A DNA stretch of 12,143 nucleotides. It comes from Bacillota bacterium (GTDB lineage: Bacteria > Bacillota > Clostridia > Oscillospirales > Ruminococcaceae). Position 1 is the stretch's first letter. The number at the start of each line of letters is the position of its first letter. Location of the stretch: assembly GCA_023394255.1 (NCBI GenBank), contig JAEXAZ010000120.1:1-12143 (forward strand), read 5' to 3'. Under the pieces are notes generated by a model. That model made no database searches. It was given only the letters and a program-made list of their open reading frames with translations, and was not told the origin of the DNA. Made by a program: the position numbers and the translations under genes. Shown here piece by piece: positions 1 through 8,030 of this stretch.

Positions 1-638
1 CCGGTAATCTGTTCAATCAGTTTGGCCAGCTTGGGAAATACTGAAAACGACATTGTGCTTTTATATCGTTTGACGACCCGCAGAGCCACCATGACCTCCT
101 CAAGGGAGGCTTTGCCGCCGATTCCGCCGAAAGACGTGACAATATCCGTCCCCCCGGACAGCGCCCACTCCACCGCAAGGGCCGTCGCGCAGAACAGCGA
201 ATCCTCCGGGCAGAACTCAATCCGCCCCCGCACCTGCTTTTTTACGCTTTCAAACACCCGTTCATAATTGTGGCAGAGGACATCGTCGAACCCGACAATG
301 CGAATATTTTCCAGAACCCCATACTGGCTTAGAAAATTGATCTCCCGAATGTCGTTGGCCTGAATTTCCGAGACGATGCTGGGTAACGTGTTCCTTCCGC
401 CGCGGCGGCAGATAAAGCGGTTGAATTCAGGGTGGGACAACGCCTCGTCCGGCTGTCTGATACGCAGGATATACTTCCCTTCGGGGGCTGGAGCCCCCAG
501 CCTGCGCAGGGCGTTTGTTGTCAGCTCAATCGTATCGGCGCCCGCTTCCAACAGATAACCGATCAGGGCTTGAAGCTGCCCGGCGGAAGGATCGTACGTA
601 TCCAGGCAGGTGACGGTCATATCTGTAAGTCTGATCAT
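1..638 (-). CDS. NifV-omega-like homocitrate synthase subunit (partial, 3' end outside window)
   Basis: Only the first 212 residues are present; the gene runs off the left edge. The start is the ATG at 638, preceded by a GGAGGG ribosome site six bases away. The fold appears to be the DRE-TIM metallolyase barrel of homocitrate/isopropylmalate synthases. The best match to NifV is residues 164-212, where GTDIVTSFGGIGGKASLEEV aligns with the NifV segment ending in GERAGNAALEE. The catalytic features look lost: the HxHDD metal-binding motif is replaced by CPEDS at 143-147, and the N-terminal TLRDGEQ motif by residues 8-20 without the arginine. In C. pasteurianum homocitrate synthase is split into NifV-omega and NifV-alpha, encoded after nifN-B, so this is probably the omega subunit with alpha next to it beyond the window. 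It would supply homocitrate for FeMo-co. It lies 23 bp after the ferredoxin gene, in the same operon. A different inactive family member cannot be excluded. Confidence 0.68.
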   Translation of the reverse strand, partial: MIRLTDMTVTCLDTYDPSAGQLQALIGYLLEAGADTIELTTNALRRLGAPAPEGKYILRIRQPDEALSHPEFNRFICRRGGRNTLPSIVSEIQANDIREINFLSQYGVLENIRIVGFDDVLCHNYERVFESVKKQVRGRIEFCPEDSLFCATALAVEWALSGGTDIVTSFGGIGGKASLEEVMVALRVVKRYKSTMSFSVFPKLAKLIEQIT

Positions 639-661
639 AGGACGCCCTCCCCGCCATAGCA

Positions 662-970
662 TTAAATCCGGTATTTCTCCGCAATTTCGCCGTTTTCAAT
701 ATGTTGGTCCATAATTTCCGCCACGGCCTTTGGCGTGAGCCCTCCATACCATACTCCTTCCGGATAGACAACGGCTATCGGGCCCCTGCTGCAGATCCCG
801 AAGCAGCCGGTATTGTTCACCATGCATTCGCCGGAAAGATCCCTTTCCTCAATTTCCTCCATGAATTTTTCAATGACTTTCACACTATCCTTCTGACAGC
901 AGAATCCTTTCTGCACCCCATTGGTGCGGCAGCTCGTACAGACAAAGATATGATACTTCGGGCTTACCAT
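662..970 (-). CDS. Thioredoxin-like [2Fe-2S] ferredoxin, nitrogenase-associated
   Basis: This 102-residue cytoplasmic ferredoxin has the same length as the well-studied C. pasteurianum 2Fe ferredoxin and the same ligand positions. Cys11 and Cys24 lie in the N-terminal half, and Cys56 and Cys60 in NNTGCFGIC. Cys14, a non-ligand in that protein, is also present. Cys25 and Cys49 are extra. The ATG at 970 is chosen over an earlier in-frame start near 1042 because AAAGGAG sits nine bases upstream, and because the earlier start would add a basic extension overlapping the 3' end of nifN-B. The gene follows nifN-B by 28 bp and precedes the nifV-like gene by 23 bp, so it is part of the nif operon. From the literature, the C. 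pasteurianum homologue binds the MoFe protein specifically. A role at nitrogenase in electron supply or regulation is inferred. Confidence 0.93.
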   Translation of the reverse strand: MVSPKYHIFVCTSCRTNGVQKGFCCQKDSVKVIEKFMEEIEERDLSGECMVNNTGCFGICSRGPIAVVYPEGVWYGGLTPKAVAEIMDQHIENGEIAEKYRI

Positions 971-998
971 ATTACGATTCTCCTTTCTTCTTTGTTGT

Positions 999-3614
999 TT
1001 ACTGTGACGCCGCCTGCTTAACGGCATTTTCGATCCGGTCATAGGTTGATACCGCCTTGATCCCTTTGCTTTCGAGTTTCTCTAAAGGCGCGTTTCCGAT
1101 ACGCAGGGCAAGCACGCCGCTGCAATCAGCTACCGCCGACAGGATCAGATCCATTTTGGACTGCTTATCGTCCAGACAGTCTTCTTTTCCGGTACAGTAA
1201 TGGTTTACCTGACGCTTTTCCACAAAGCGCGCGGTCGCGCCGTCGCTTTCATAGATATAAAACGTATCCGCATGGCCGAAGTGCTGATCCACCAGCATGC
1301 CGCTCTTGGAGGCGACCGCATATTTCTTTACCGGCAGGGCAGCCGTTTTTTCGACGGCTCCGCAGCCGCCCCTGAATTCAATCGAGACATCGTTGTCGAG
1401 CGTCCCGATTGCGTCCGCGCGGCACTGTCTGCAATGATACATCTGTTTGAGGTCGATAGAACACTTTTTCCGGATCTCCGAAATTTCCACGTTGCTTACA
1501 AGCCCCATATGCTCAAATGCCGAACCCGCCACAGGGATCATCTGCATGATATTGGAGATGTAGGCGCCCAGATCGCGCACTTTTTTTACAACCTCCTCAA
1601 TATGCTCCTCATTGATGCCCCGCAGCACAACCGTATTCACCTTGCAGATAACGCCGTGTTCCGCGAGGTAACGCAGCCCGGCCAGCTGGTTGCCCAGAAG
1701 GATGGACGCCGCCGCGACTCCGGTGTAGCGTGTTCCCAGATAGTCGACATATTTGTAAATTTTTGCGCCGATTTCCGCGTCGATGGCGTTGATCGTAACG
1801 GTTACATGGGACACGCCAAGATCGACCAGCTCCTGCGCGTAAAGCGGCAGCATCAGGCCGTTGGTGGAAAGGCAGAAGGTCACGTCCGGGTCGTACTCCC
1901 GGATCAGGCGGAGGGTGTCGCGCGTCTGCTCAAAATTCGCAAGCGCGTCCCCCGGACCCGCAATCCCGACAACCGTCAGATTTTCCACCTGTTTTTTGAC
2001 CAGCTTGTATTTTTCCAGCGCCTCCACGGGCGTAAGCACCTGCGTCGTTACGCCGGGGCGGCTTTCGTTTGGACAGTCGTATTTGCGCACGCAGTAGTTG
2101 CACTGGATATTGCATTTTGGCGCGACCGGAAGATGCATTCTCGCATAGTTCCCGCCCCCGCAGGTATAACAGGGGTGGGAAGCCGTCCTCTGCGCAATTG
2201 TCTGCAAAGCGCCCTCCGGTTTCTCTGCCTGCCCGGTATGCCGTGCCGTTTCAAAAAAGCTGTCGTAGATTTCTCCGCGGAACCGCTCCTCCTGATTTCC
2301 CAGCAGGACATTCGCAATCTGGTCAAGCAGGTGCAGGGAACCGTCGTAGCCGATCATCCGGACACGCTGCCCGCCGACCCGGTCGTGGATCGGGAACGCG
2401 CAGCGTACAAGGTTCACGCCGAGCCTGTGCGCCGCCCGTCTGCCGTCGGAGCTGCCAATCATGACGTTGACGCCCAGCTCGCGGGAGATGCTTTCAATCA
2501 TGTCAAAATCGCAGTCGTCCAGAATCACGGTTTTTTCCACAAGCTGCCGGTCCGCGCATTTTTGGATTTCTTCTTCCAGCGCCGGGCGCAGCGTGGAACA
2601 TACCGACCCGGTCGCCGCCAGAACGGGAATCACGCCGTTTTCACAGCACAGTCTTGTAACGGAATACACAAAGTCGGGTTCCCCAAAAACTGCCGCGCGC
2701 CCCAGTGCGCAGTATTTATGTGAATCGATCATCGCGTCGATATACCTGCCGCGTTCCTTTATCAGTTCCGGCGTTTTTCTGCCGCCCAGTTCGACCAGCT
2801 TTTCAATCAGCGCATCGGTGTCCCGGATGCCTGCCGGCATCGCCAGCCGCTCAAACGGCACGCCGAAATGCTCATTGAGATACCGCGCCGGGGAATCGTC
2901 TTCGCTGATGAAGCGGGATAACTCGATCGTATACCTTGCCCCCGCCATTCTGGCAATCTCTCCAAGCGGCGTCCCGCCCGATTTGATGCGTTTGTAATGC
3001 TTCTCATGGGTGCCGTCAAGATTTTCCGACAGGTCCGGCAGCAGAATATACGAAATCCCCATGCTTTCGAGCAGGTTCTTCAACTGCCGGAAGTCCGCCG
3101 GGGAAAGCATCGGCGCTATGAGATTGACCGACTGGTTGGGTTTCGCGTCCATCGGCGTCTGCTCCACGACCGCGCGCAGAACCCGGAAAAAGCCTTCGTA
3201 CTGCGTTCCCGCATAGCCCGCCGAAGACGCGTTGAAGATTTTGACTTCCACGCCGGGATGCGCGTCGTAAAATTTTTTGATGATCGCGCCCACATCCTCG
3301 CCGATTGTTTCCGCAAGGCAGGTCGTTGCCACACCGATGATCTCCGGGCTGTACAGCGAGATCAGGTTTTCGATCCCCTTAATCAGATTGGCTTCGCCGC
3401 CGAAAACAGTGCCCTCCTCCGTCAGTGAGGAAGAGGCGACGTCCACCGGCTCGTTATAGTGGGTCGCCATATGGCGGCGGATGTAGGTGGCGCAGCCCTG
3501 CGAGCCGTGCAGGATCGTCATGCAGCCTTTCAGCCCGTAGAAGGCGCTGACCGCACCCATCGGCATACACATTTTACATGGATTGACATTCAGATCCACA
3601 AGGTTTGCTCCCAT
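999..3614 (-). CDS. nifN-B: NifN-NifB fusion protein (FeMo-cofactor scaffold plus cofactor-core synthase) with C-terminal NifX-like domain
   Basis: One 871-residue protein joins two FeMo-co biosynthesis enzymes. Residues 1-~430 are NifN, the NifK-like half of the NifEN scaffold. Conserved cysteines are at 13 and 16 (NPCKMC), 41 (HGSQGC) and 99 (TTCLAETIGED). After a linker, residues ~479-740 are NifB, the radical-SAM enzyme that makes the 8Fe precursor NifB-co. It shows HPCYTCGGG (Cys482, Cys485), the SAM cluster motif CNIQCNYC (Cys501, 505, 508) and HCRQCRADAIG (Cys728, 731). Residues ~763-871 form a NifX/NifB-C-terminal cofactor-binding domain with DQHFGHADTF. A GTG at 3623 would add three residues, but AGGTG lies six bases before the ATG at 3614, which I prefer. 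nifE ends 15 bp upstream, so scaffold partners are adjacent. The same fusion is known in C. pasteurianum. Confidence 0.97.
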   Translation of the reverse strand: MGANLVDLNVNPCKMCMPMGAVSAFYGLKGCMTILHGSQGCATYIRRHMATHYNEPVDVASSSLTEEGTVFGGEANLIKGIENLISLYSPEIIGVATTCLAETIGEDVGAIIKKFYDAHPGVEVKIFNASSAGYAGTQYEGFFRVLRAVVEQTPMDAKPNQSVNLIAPMLSPADFRQLKNLLESMGISYILLPDLSENLDGTHEKHYKRIKSGGTPLGEIARMAGARYTIELSRFISEDDSPARYLNEHFGVPFERLAMPAGIRDTDALIEKLVELGGRKTPELIKERGRYIDAMIDSHKYCALGRAAVFGEPDFVYSVTRLCCENGVIPVLAATGSVCSTLRPALEEEIQKCADRQLVEKTVILDDCDFDMIESISRELGVNVMIGSSDGRRAAHRLGVNLVRCAFPIHDRVGGQRVRMIGYDGSLHLLDQIANVLLGNQEERFRGEIYDSFFETARHTGQAEKPEGALQTIAQRTASHPCYTCGGGNYARMHLPVAPKCNIQCNYCVRKYDCPNESRPGVTTQVLTPVEALEKYKLVKKQVENLTVVGIAGPGDALANFEQTRDTLRLIREYDPDVTFCLSTNGLMLPLYAQELVDLGVSHVTVTINAIDAEIGAKIYKYVDYLGTRYTGVAAASILLGNQLAGLRYLAEHGVICKVNTVVLRGINEEHIEEVVKKVRDLGAYISNIMQMIPVAGSAFEHMGLVSNVEISEIRKKCSIDLKQMYHCRQCRADAIGTLDNDVSIEFRGGCGAVEKTAALPVKKYAVASKSGMLVDQHFGHADTFYIYESDGATARFVEKRQVNHYCTGKEDCLDDKQSKMDLILSAVADCSGVLALRIGNAPLEKLESKGIKAVSTYDRIENAVKQAASQ

Positions 3615-3629
3615 TGCCTTCACCTGCCT

Positions 3630-4976
3630 TTATCTGCAAAATTCCCAGACGGGACTGTTGAGCGAAAGGTTGACCTCCCGCGTAAAATTACGGATTCCCT
3701 CGAAGCCCGCGAGCGCGTGTTTGCGTTCGTGATTATGGTCGCAAAACGCGATGCCCAGCTTATAGGCCAGCGGGCGTTCCTTCACACCGCCGACCAGGAT
3801 ATCCGCCCCTTTTTCGAGCATGAATTCCTCCAGCTCGGCCGGATTGGCGTCGTCCAGAATCACCGTGTCATCGCTGACAAGCTGCTCGATGATTTCGTAG
3901 TCCTCTTTCTGCCCGGTCTGCGTGCCCACAACCACCGTTTCAATTCCCATTTCCCGGAACTGCCGGACCAGCGAGATCGCCTTGAACCCGCCGCCCACAT
4001 AAACAGCGGCTTTTTTGCCCTTAAATTTGGGCAGGTACGGCTCCAGAAACGCTTTCGCCTTTGCGCCTTCCTCCGCCGTAAAAGCAAGCGCTTTGGACAG
4101 CGCCTGCTGATCGCCAAGTGTCTGCGCGATGCGTACAAGCGAACTGGTCGTATCCTCCACGCCGAAAAAGCTGACCTTTATGTAAGGAATTCCCATCTGC
4201 TCTTCCAATTGATTGGCAAGATAAGTGGAGGATCCGGCGCACTGTACGATATTCAGCTGTGCGCCGGGCATGCGCATGAGCGATTTCAGGCTTGCGTCCC
4301 CGGTCACAGTGGAGACTACCGAAATGCCGATGCGTTCAAGATAGCTTTTAATCATCCACATTTCACCCGCAAGATTAAAATCCCCCAGAATATTGACGCC
4401 TTTTACCTTCGGCAGATCGCGGTTGGGGGCAACCAGCCGCATGATGGCGTTGCACGCGATTTTATAGCCCTGCGATTTGGTCCCGGAAAAGCCCGGCGCT
4501 TTCACCGGTATCACGCGGATGCCGTATTGTTCTTCGGCATGGCGGCAGACCGCCTCAATGTCGTCCCCAATCACACCGACAATGCAGGTCGCGTAGACAA
4601 AAATCAGCTTCGGGTTTTCCTTTTGCACCAGTTCGTCAATCGCGGCCGTCAGTTTTTTCTCGCCGCCGAAAATGACGTCCGATTCCCGCAGGTCGGTCGA
4701 ATAGCTGTTCCGGTAGGTCTCCGCCCCGCTGGACAGGCTGCCCCGGATGTCCCATGTATAGCTGGCACAGCCGATCGGGCCATGCACAATATGGTAAGCA
4801 TCGGTAATGGGATTCAGCACCACACGCGCGCCGCAATAAACGCAGGCGCGCTGGCTGACAGCGCCGGACACGCTTTGCTGCTCGCAGCTGATTCCTTTCC
4901 CGTTTCCGTTACAGCACATTGCCTTATCCAAAATGGAGGTTTTCCGCTCCTCCAATACCGTTACACTGCCGTTCAT
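3630..4976 (-). CDS. nifE: NifE, FeMo-cofactor scaffold alpha-like subunit
   Basis: NifE pairs with NifN to form the NifEN scaffold on which the NifB-made cluster receives molybdenum and homocitrate. The protein has 448 residues, normal for the family. Cysteines matching those that bind the permanent [4Fe-4S] cluster are at 45 (ACVYCGARVVL), 70 (HGPIGC) and 131 (ATCIVGVIGDD). The spacing is close to A. vinelandii NifE. QCAGSSTYLANQL contains the cysteine near the precursor-binding site. The N-terminal extension has a CC pair at 21-22 and Cys31. A GTG at 4985 is in frame, but it lies inside the ribosome site AGGGGGTG, so I choose the ATG at 4976, six bases after that site. Unlike its neighbours, it is separated from nifK by 80 bp holding a large hairpin, which probably sets its expression below nifHDK. 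Confidence 0.96.
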   Translation of the reverse strand: MNGSVTVLEERKTSILDKAMCCNGNGKGISCEQQSVSGAVSQRACVYCGARVVLNPITDAYHIVHGPIGCASYTWDIRGSLSSGAETYRNSYSTDLRESDVIFGGEKKLTAAIDELVQKENPKLIFVYATCIVGVIGDDIEAVCRHAEEQYGIRVIPVKAPGFSGTKSQGYKIACNAIMRLVAPNRDLPKVKGVNILGDFNLAGEMWMIKSYLERIGISVVSTVTGDASLKSLMRMPGAQLNIVQCAGSSTYLANQLEEQMGIPYIKVSFFGVEDTTSSLVRIAQTLGDQQALSKALAFTAEEGAKAKAFLEPYLPKFKGKKAAVYVGGGFKAISLVRQFREMGIETVVVGTQTGQKEDYEIIEQLVSDDTVILDDANPAELEEFMLEKGADILVGGVKERPLAYKLGIAFCDHNHERKHALAGFEGIRNFTREVNLSLNSPVWEFCR

Positions 4977-4990
4977 CCTGAACACCCCCT

Positions 4991-5033
4991 AAAAATGGCA
5001 GACTGCAACGGGGCATGCCCCATTGCAGTCTGC
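4991..5033 (-). terminator. Strong hairpin with U5 tract between nifK and nifE
   Basis: Bases 4998-5033 form a 16-bp stem closed by a CATG loop, made of GCAGACTGCAA, a central GGGG/CCCC block and the matching arm. In the minus-strand transcript the one imperfect position is a U-G wobble, while on the plus strand it is an A/C mismatch, so the structure favours the nif mRNA. It is followed by CA and five U residues (4995-4991) and then directly by the nifE ribosome site. A partial intrinsic terminator or an mRNA processing/stability hairpin would both give more nifHDK than nifEN-B product. Which one applies cannot be told from sequence. Confidence 0.75.
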
Positions 5034-5056
5034 GTTGTATCTATGCATCATGTCTG

Positions 5057-6421
5057 TTACATGACCACTTCAAGGTCTTTGTCTTCGCAGTCCCTGTCCT
5101 GTCTGTCCATCAGCGCGTTCAGGATTTTCTCCGCCAGCAGCGTCGCTCCGACGTAGCCGACCATCGGCAGAACGGAATGTACATAGCGGTCCAGAACCGG
5201 GAAGCCTGCCCGGACAAACGGAATATCCTCCGCTTTTGCGATCTGCTTTCCATAGCTGGTGCCGAGCAGCAGATCGACCGGATCGTTTTTGATCCACTGG
5301 TGCAGCTCGAACAGGTCCGCGTTCGCCTTTACGGTGCAGCCCTGCACGCCGTATTTTTCGCACAGAGCTCCCGCCAGTTTGCTAAATTCTTCCTTGGGAG
5401 TTCCCGTAATCACATATTTCGGAACCATCCCCATCTCCAGACAGAGCGCTGTCAGCCCGATGACGGTATCGGGGTCCCCGAAGATGGCGACGGACTTCTG
5501 ATAGCTGTACTGATGGGAATCCAGCAGAATGTCCACCAGCTGCCCGCGCTGTTCCTCCAGTTCATAGGGGACCTCCTGATGCGAAATCTTGGAGAGCGCC
5601 TGCACAAACCGGTCGGTCGCTTCAATGCCGATTGGCAGGGGCATCAGATCATAGGGTACCTTGTATTTCTTTTCCAGCAGCGCGGCTGGTTCCGCGCTGG
5701 TGATCTGACCGAGGGCAAGCACCCTGCCGCAGTCGCCCAGCCCGCGGATTTCGTCGATGGTTGTGCCGCCGTTATGGTACATTTCAAAGCGTCCGGTCAT
5801 CGGCGCATCCATCACGCCGCTGGTATCCGGGAACAGGGTGAACGGAACCTGCATAAGCTTTGCGATCCGTTTCAGTTCCCGCATATCCCCCGGGTTGACA
5901 AAGCCGGGGAAGATCGCCGTTTTGCCGTTCGGCGCACCGGTTTTCTGCGTGAGGTAATTGATAAATCCGCACATCATATTGAAAAAGCCGTTGATATGAG
6001 AACCCACATAGCTGGGCGTATTGGTGTGCACCACCAGCTTCCCCTCGGGAATGCTCATCTCCTGAATATAGGAATTCAGGTCGTCGCCGATCGTTTCGGA
6101 CAGGCACGTTGTATGGATTGCGATAATGTCCGGGTCATAGAGGTCAAATACATTTTTGACGGCGGTTTTGATGTTGCTGCCCCCGCCGAAAACGGATGCG
6201 CCCTCTGTAAAGGAGCTGGTGGACGCCATGGCAGGCTCCTTGAAATGGCGGGTCAAAAACGTCCTGTGATAGGAAACGCATCCCTGCGAACCATGGCTGT
6301 GCGGCATGCATTTATGTACCCCCAGCGCGGCATACATCGCGCCGACCGGCTGGCAGGTTTTACAGGGGTTAATGCGCAGCGCGGAACGTACGGATACTTC
6401 TTTGGGCGTCAGATCCAACAT
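5057..6421 (-). CDS. nifK: Nitrogenase MoFe protein beta subunit
   Basis: NifK forms the alpha2beta2 MoFe protein with NifD and provides half the ligands of the P-cluster. The protein has 454 residues and lacks the roughly 50-residue N-terminal extension of proteobacterial NifK, as in C. pasteurianum. P-cluster cysteines are at 23 (NPCKTC), 48 (HGSQGC) and 106 (TTCLSETIGDD). The spacings of 25 and 58 residues are identical to those of Cys70, Cys95 and Cys153 in A. vinelandii. The ATG at 6421 lies two bases after the nifD stop. Its ribosome site AGGAGGTGA overlaps the last codons and stop of nifD, so the two subunits are probably translationally coupled. NifK continues to 5057 without frameshift. 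Confidence 0.98.
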   Translation of the reverse strand: MLDLTPKEVSVRSALRINPCKTCQPVGAMYAALGVHKCMPHSHGSQGCVSYHRTFLTRHFKEPAMASTSSFTEGASVFGGGSNIKTAVKNVFDLYDPDIIAIHTTCLSETIGDDLNSYIQEMSIPEGKLVVHTNTPSYVGSHINGFFNMMCGFINYLTQKTGAPNGKTAIFPGFVNPGDMRELKRIAKLMQVPFTLFPDTSGVMDAPMTGRFEMYHNGGTTIDEIRGLGDCGRVLALGQITSAEPAALLEKKYKVPYDLMPLPIGIEATDRFVQALSKISHQEVPYELEEQRGQLVDILLDSHQYSYQKSVAIFGDPDTVIGLTALCLEMGMVPKYVITGTPKEEFSKLAGALCEKYGVQGCTVKANADLFELHQWIKNDPVDLLLGTSYGKQIAKAEDIPFVRAGFPVLDRYVHSVLPMVGYVGATLLAEKILNALMDRQDRDCEDKDLEVVM

Positions 6422-6423
6422 GT

Positions 6424-8016
6424 TTATTCACCTCCTGTAAGCGAGCCGACCAGAATCGGGTCGGATTTCCACGGCGGCGTAACAAACGCCCATGCGTTCG
6501 TATACATCGCCATTGTAATATCTTTTGCAAAGTTGACGGCGCCCTTGAACCCCGCGTAAGGGCCGGCATAATCGTAGGAATGCATCTGCCGGGACGGGGT
6601 CCCGCCCTTTTGGATCACGTATTTGTCTTTGATGCCGGAGAAGAAAATATCCGGTTTCATCAGCTTGATCAGCAGTTCCGTTTCAAAATGGTTGTAGTCG
6701 TCCACGACCATGTGCCCCGATTGCATGTCGCGGATCATGCCGTTATAAGTATCCAGCGGGATTTCCCGCCGCAGTTTTTCAATCTCTTCCTGCGAAAAGC
6801 GCTGCTGATACAGCTTTTCGTCCGGCTCGACCGTAATGGTCTCGATATTTTTGCTGTCGGCATCCTCCTTGAGGGAGGGCAGCACCTCACGCCCTTCATA
6901 ATCGTCGCGGTGCGCAAACTCATAACCCGCAATGACGGTTTCAACCCCCAGGTCTGCAAGCAGTTTCTGATAGTGGTGCGAACGGGAACCGCCCACAAAA
7001 ATACCGGCTGTCTTGCCCTTAAGCTTGTTTTTATAATATTCCATATCGTCCAGAATCTCCGCCAGCTCATCCCGGATAACCTCTTCGGTGCGCCGGGCCA
7101 GTTCCGGATCATTAAAATATTTGGCAATATCCCGCAGGGACTGGATTGTTGCGCCCACGCCGATGAAGTTCACCTTCAGCCAGTCCATGCCGTATTTGGT
7201 GTGCATCATTTCCGCCACATAGTTGATGGAGCGGTGGCACATCACCAGGTTCAGATTCGCCAGATGCGCGTTTTTCATCGTTTCATAGGAACCGTCGCCT
7301 GTAAATACGGACACGACTTCGTAACCGATGCGCTTGAGAATCCGTTCCTGTTCCCAGCCGTCCCCTCCGATATTATACTCGCCCAGAATATTCAGCGAAT
7401 ACTTTTTGGCGGGCCGTTTGTCGCCTGTCCCGATGAAATGCTGCATCAGGCCGTTATTGGCAATGTGGTGCCCCGCCGACTGCGAAACGCCCTTATATCC
7501 CTCGCAGGAGAACCCGATGCACTTGATGCCGTACTCCGTCTCGGCCTGCCGCGCTACCGCCTGCACGTCATCGCCGATCAGCCCGATCGGGCAGGTGGAG
7601 CAGATCAAAATGCATTTCGGGTGGAAAATCTCCACCGCCTCCTGGATGGCTTTTTTCAGCTTTTTTTCGCCGCCGAACACAATATCGGATTCCTGCATAT
7701 CGGTTGAAAGGCAATAGGGTACAAAATTTTGGCCGCCTTCCTCCGCCTGCGCTTTGTTGCGCCTGGTGCCCCAGCTGTAAAAACCGCATCCGATCGGGCC
7801 ATGGGTGATAACGCAGCAGTCCTTCAGCGGCCCGACGACCACGCCCTTGCACCCTGCGTAACAGCAGCCGCGGTTGGTGATGATTCCGGGAATCGTGCGC
7901 GTATTTGCGGTAATCTCCTGACCCGCGGGGTCCTCCTGAAGCTGGATAACATGTTCCTTGCGGTTTTTATAGATCCTCGCGGAATATTTATCCAGCAGTC
8001 TCGTTCTTTCATCCAT
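6424..8016 (-). CDS. nifD: Nitrogenase MoFe protein alpha subunit (clostridial type)
   Basis: NifD holds the FeMo-cofactor where N2 is reduced. The protein has 530 residues. P-cluster cysteines are Cys51 (NRGC), Cys77 (GPIGC) and Cys142 (STCPIGLIGDD). FeMo-co ligands are Cys260 (CHRSINYV) and His479 (QMHSYDY). Gln179 and His183 in GVSQSAGHH match catalytic Gln191 and His195 of A. vinelandii, and the arginine of GGSRSHH matches Arg359. An insertion of about 50 residues after AHRDDYEG is the hallmark of clostridial NifD. The extra cysteines near the P-cluster (52, 56, 67, 68) are notable. A TTG at 8022 is in frame, but it falls inside the ribosome site GGCGGGTGA, so I choose the ATG at 8016. 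The site overlaps the nifI2 stop. No AnfG/VnfG-type delta subunit gene is present, consistent with a Mo enzyme. Confidence 0.98.
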   Translation of the reverse strand: MDERTRLLDKYSARIYKNRKEHVIQLQEDPAGQEITANTRTIPGIITNRGCCYAGCKGVVVGPLKDCCVITHGPIGCGFYSWGTRRNKAQAEEGGQNFVPYCLSTDMQESDIVFGGEKKLKKAIQEAVEIFHPKCILICSTCPIGLIGDDVQAVARQAETEYGIKCIGFSCEGYKGVSQSAGHHIANNGLMQHFIGTGDKRPAKKYSLNILGEYNIGGDGWEQERILKRIGYEVVSVFTGDGSYETMKNAHLANLNLVMCHRSINYVAEMMHTKYGMDWLKVNFIGVGATIQSLRDIAKYFNDPELARRTEEVIRDELAEILDDMEYYKNKLKGKTAGIFVGGSRSHHYQKLLADLGVETVIAGYEFAHRDDYEGREVLPSLKEDADSKNIETITVEPDEKLYQQRFSQEEIEKLRREIPLDTYNGMIRDMQSGHMVVDDYNHFETELLIKLMKPDIFFSGIKDKYVIQKGGTPSRQMHSYDYAGPYAGFKGAVNFAKDITMAMYTNAWAFVTPPWKSDPILVGSLTGGE

Positions 8017-8030
8017 ATCCAATCACCCGC

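Noticed and set aside
1200..2723. A 507-codon open frame on the plus strand opposite nifN-B
   Set aside because: It lies wholly antisense to a clearly conserved nif gene, and its translation has no recognisable family pattern. Long antisense frames are common in GC-rich genes.
3459..5156. A 565-codon plus-strand open frame opposite nifE and the nifK-nifE gap
   Set aside because: It is antisense to conserved NifE, spans the hairpin and has no family signature.
5015..6559. A 514-codon plus-strand open frame opposite nifK
   Set aside because: It is antisense to conserved NifK with all cluster ligands, and shows no independent family signature.
6580..7707. A 375-codon plus-strand open frame opposite nifD
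   Set aside because: It is antisense to conserved NifD and has no supporting motif.
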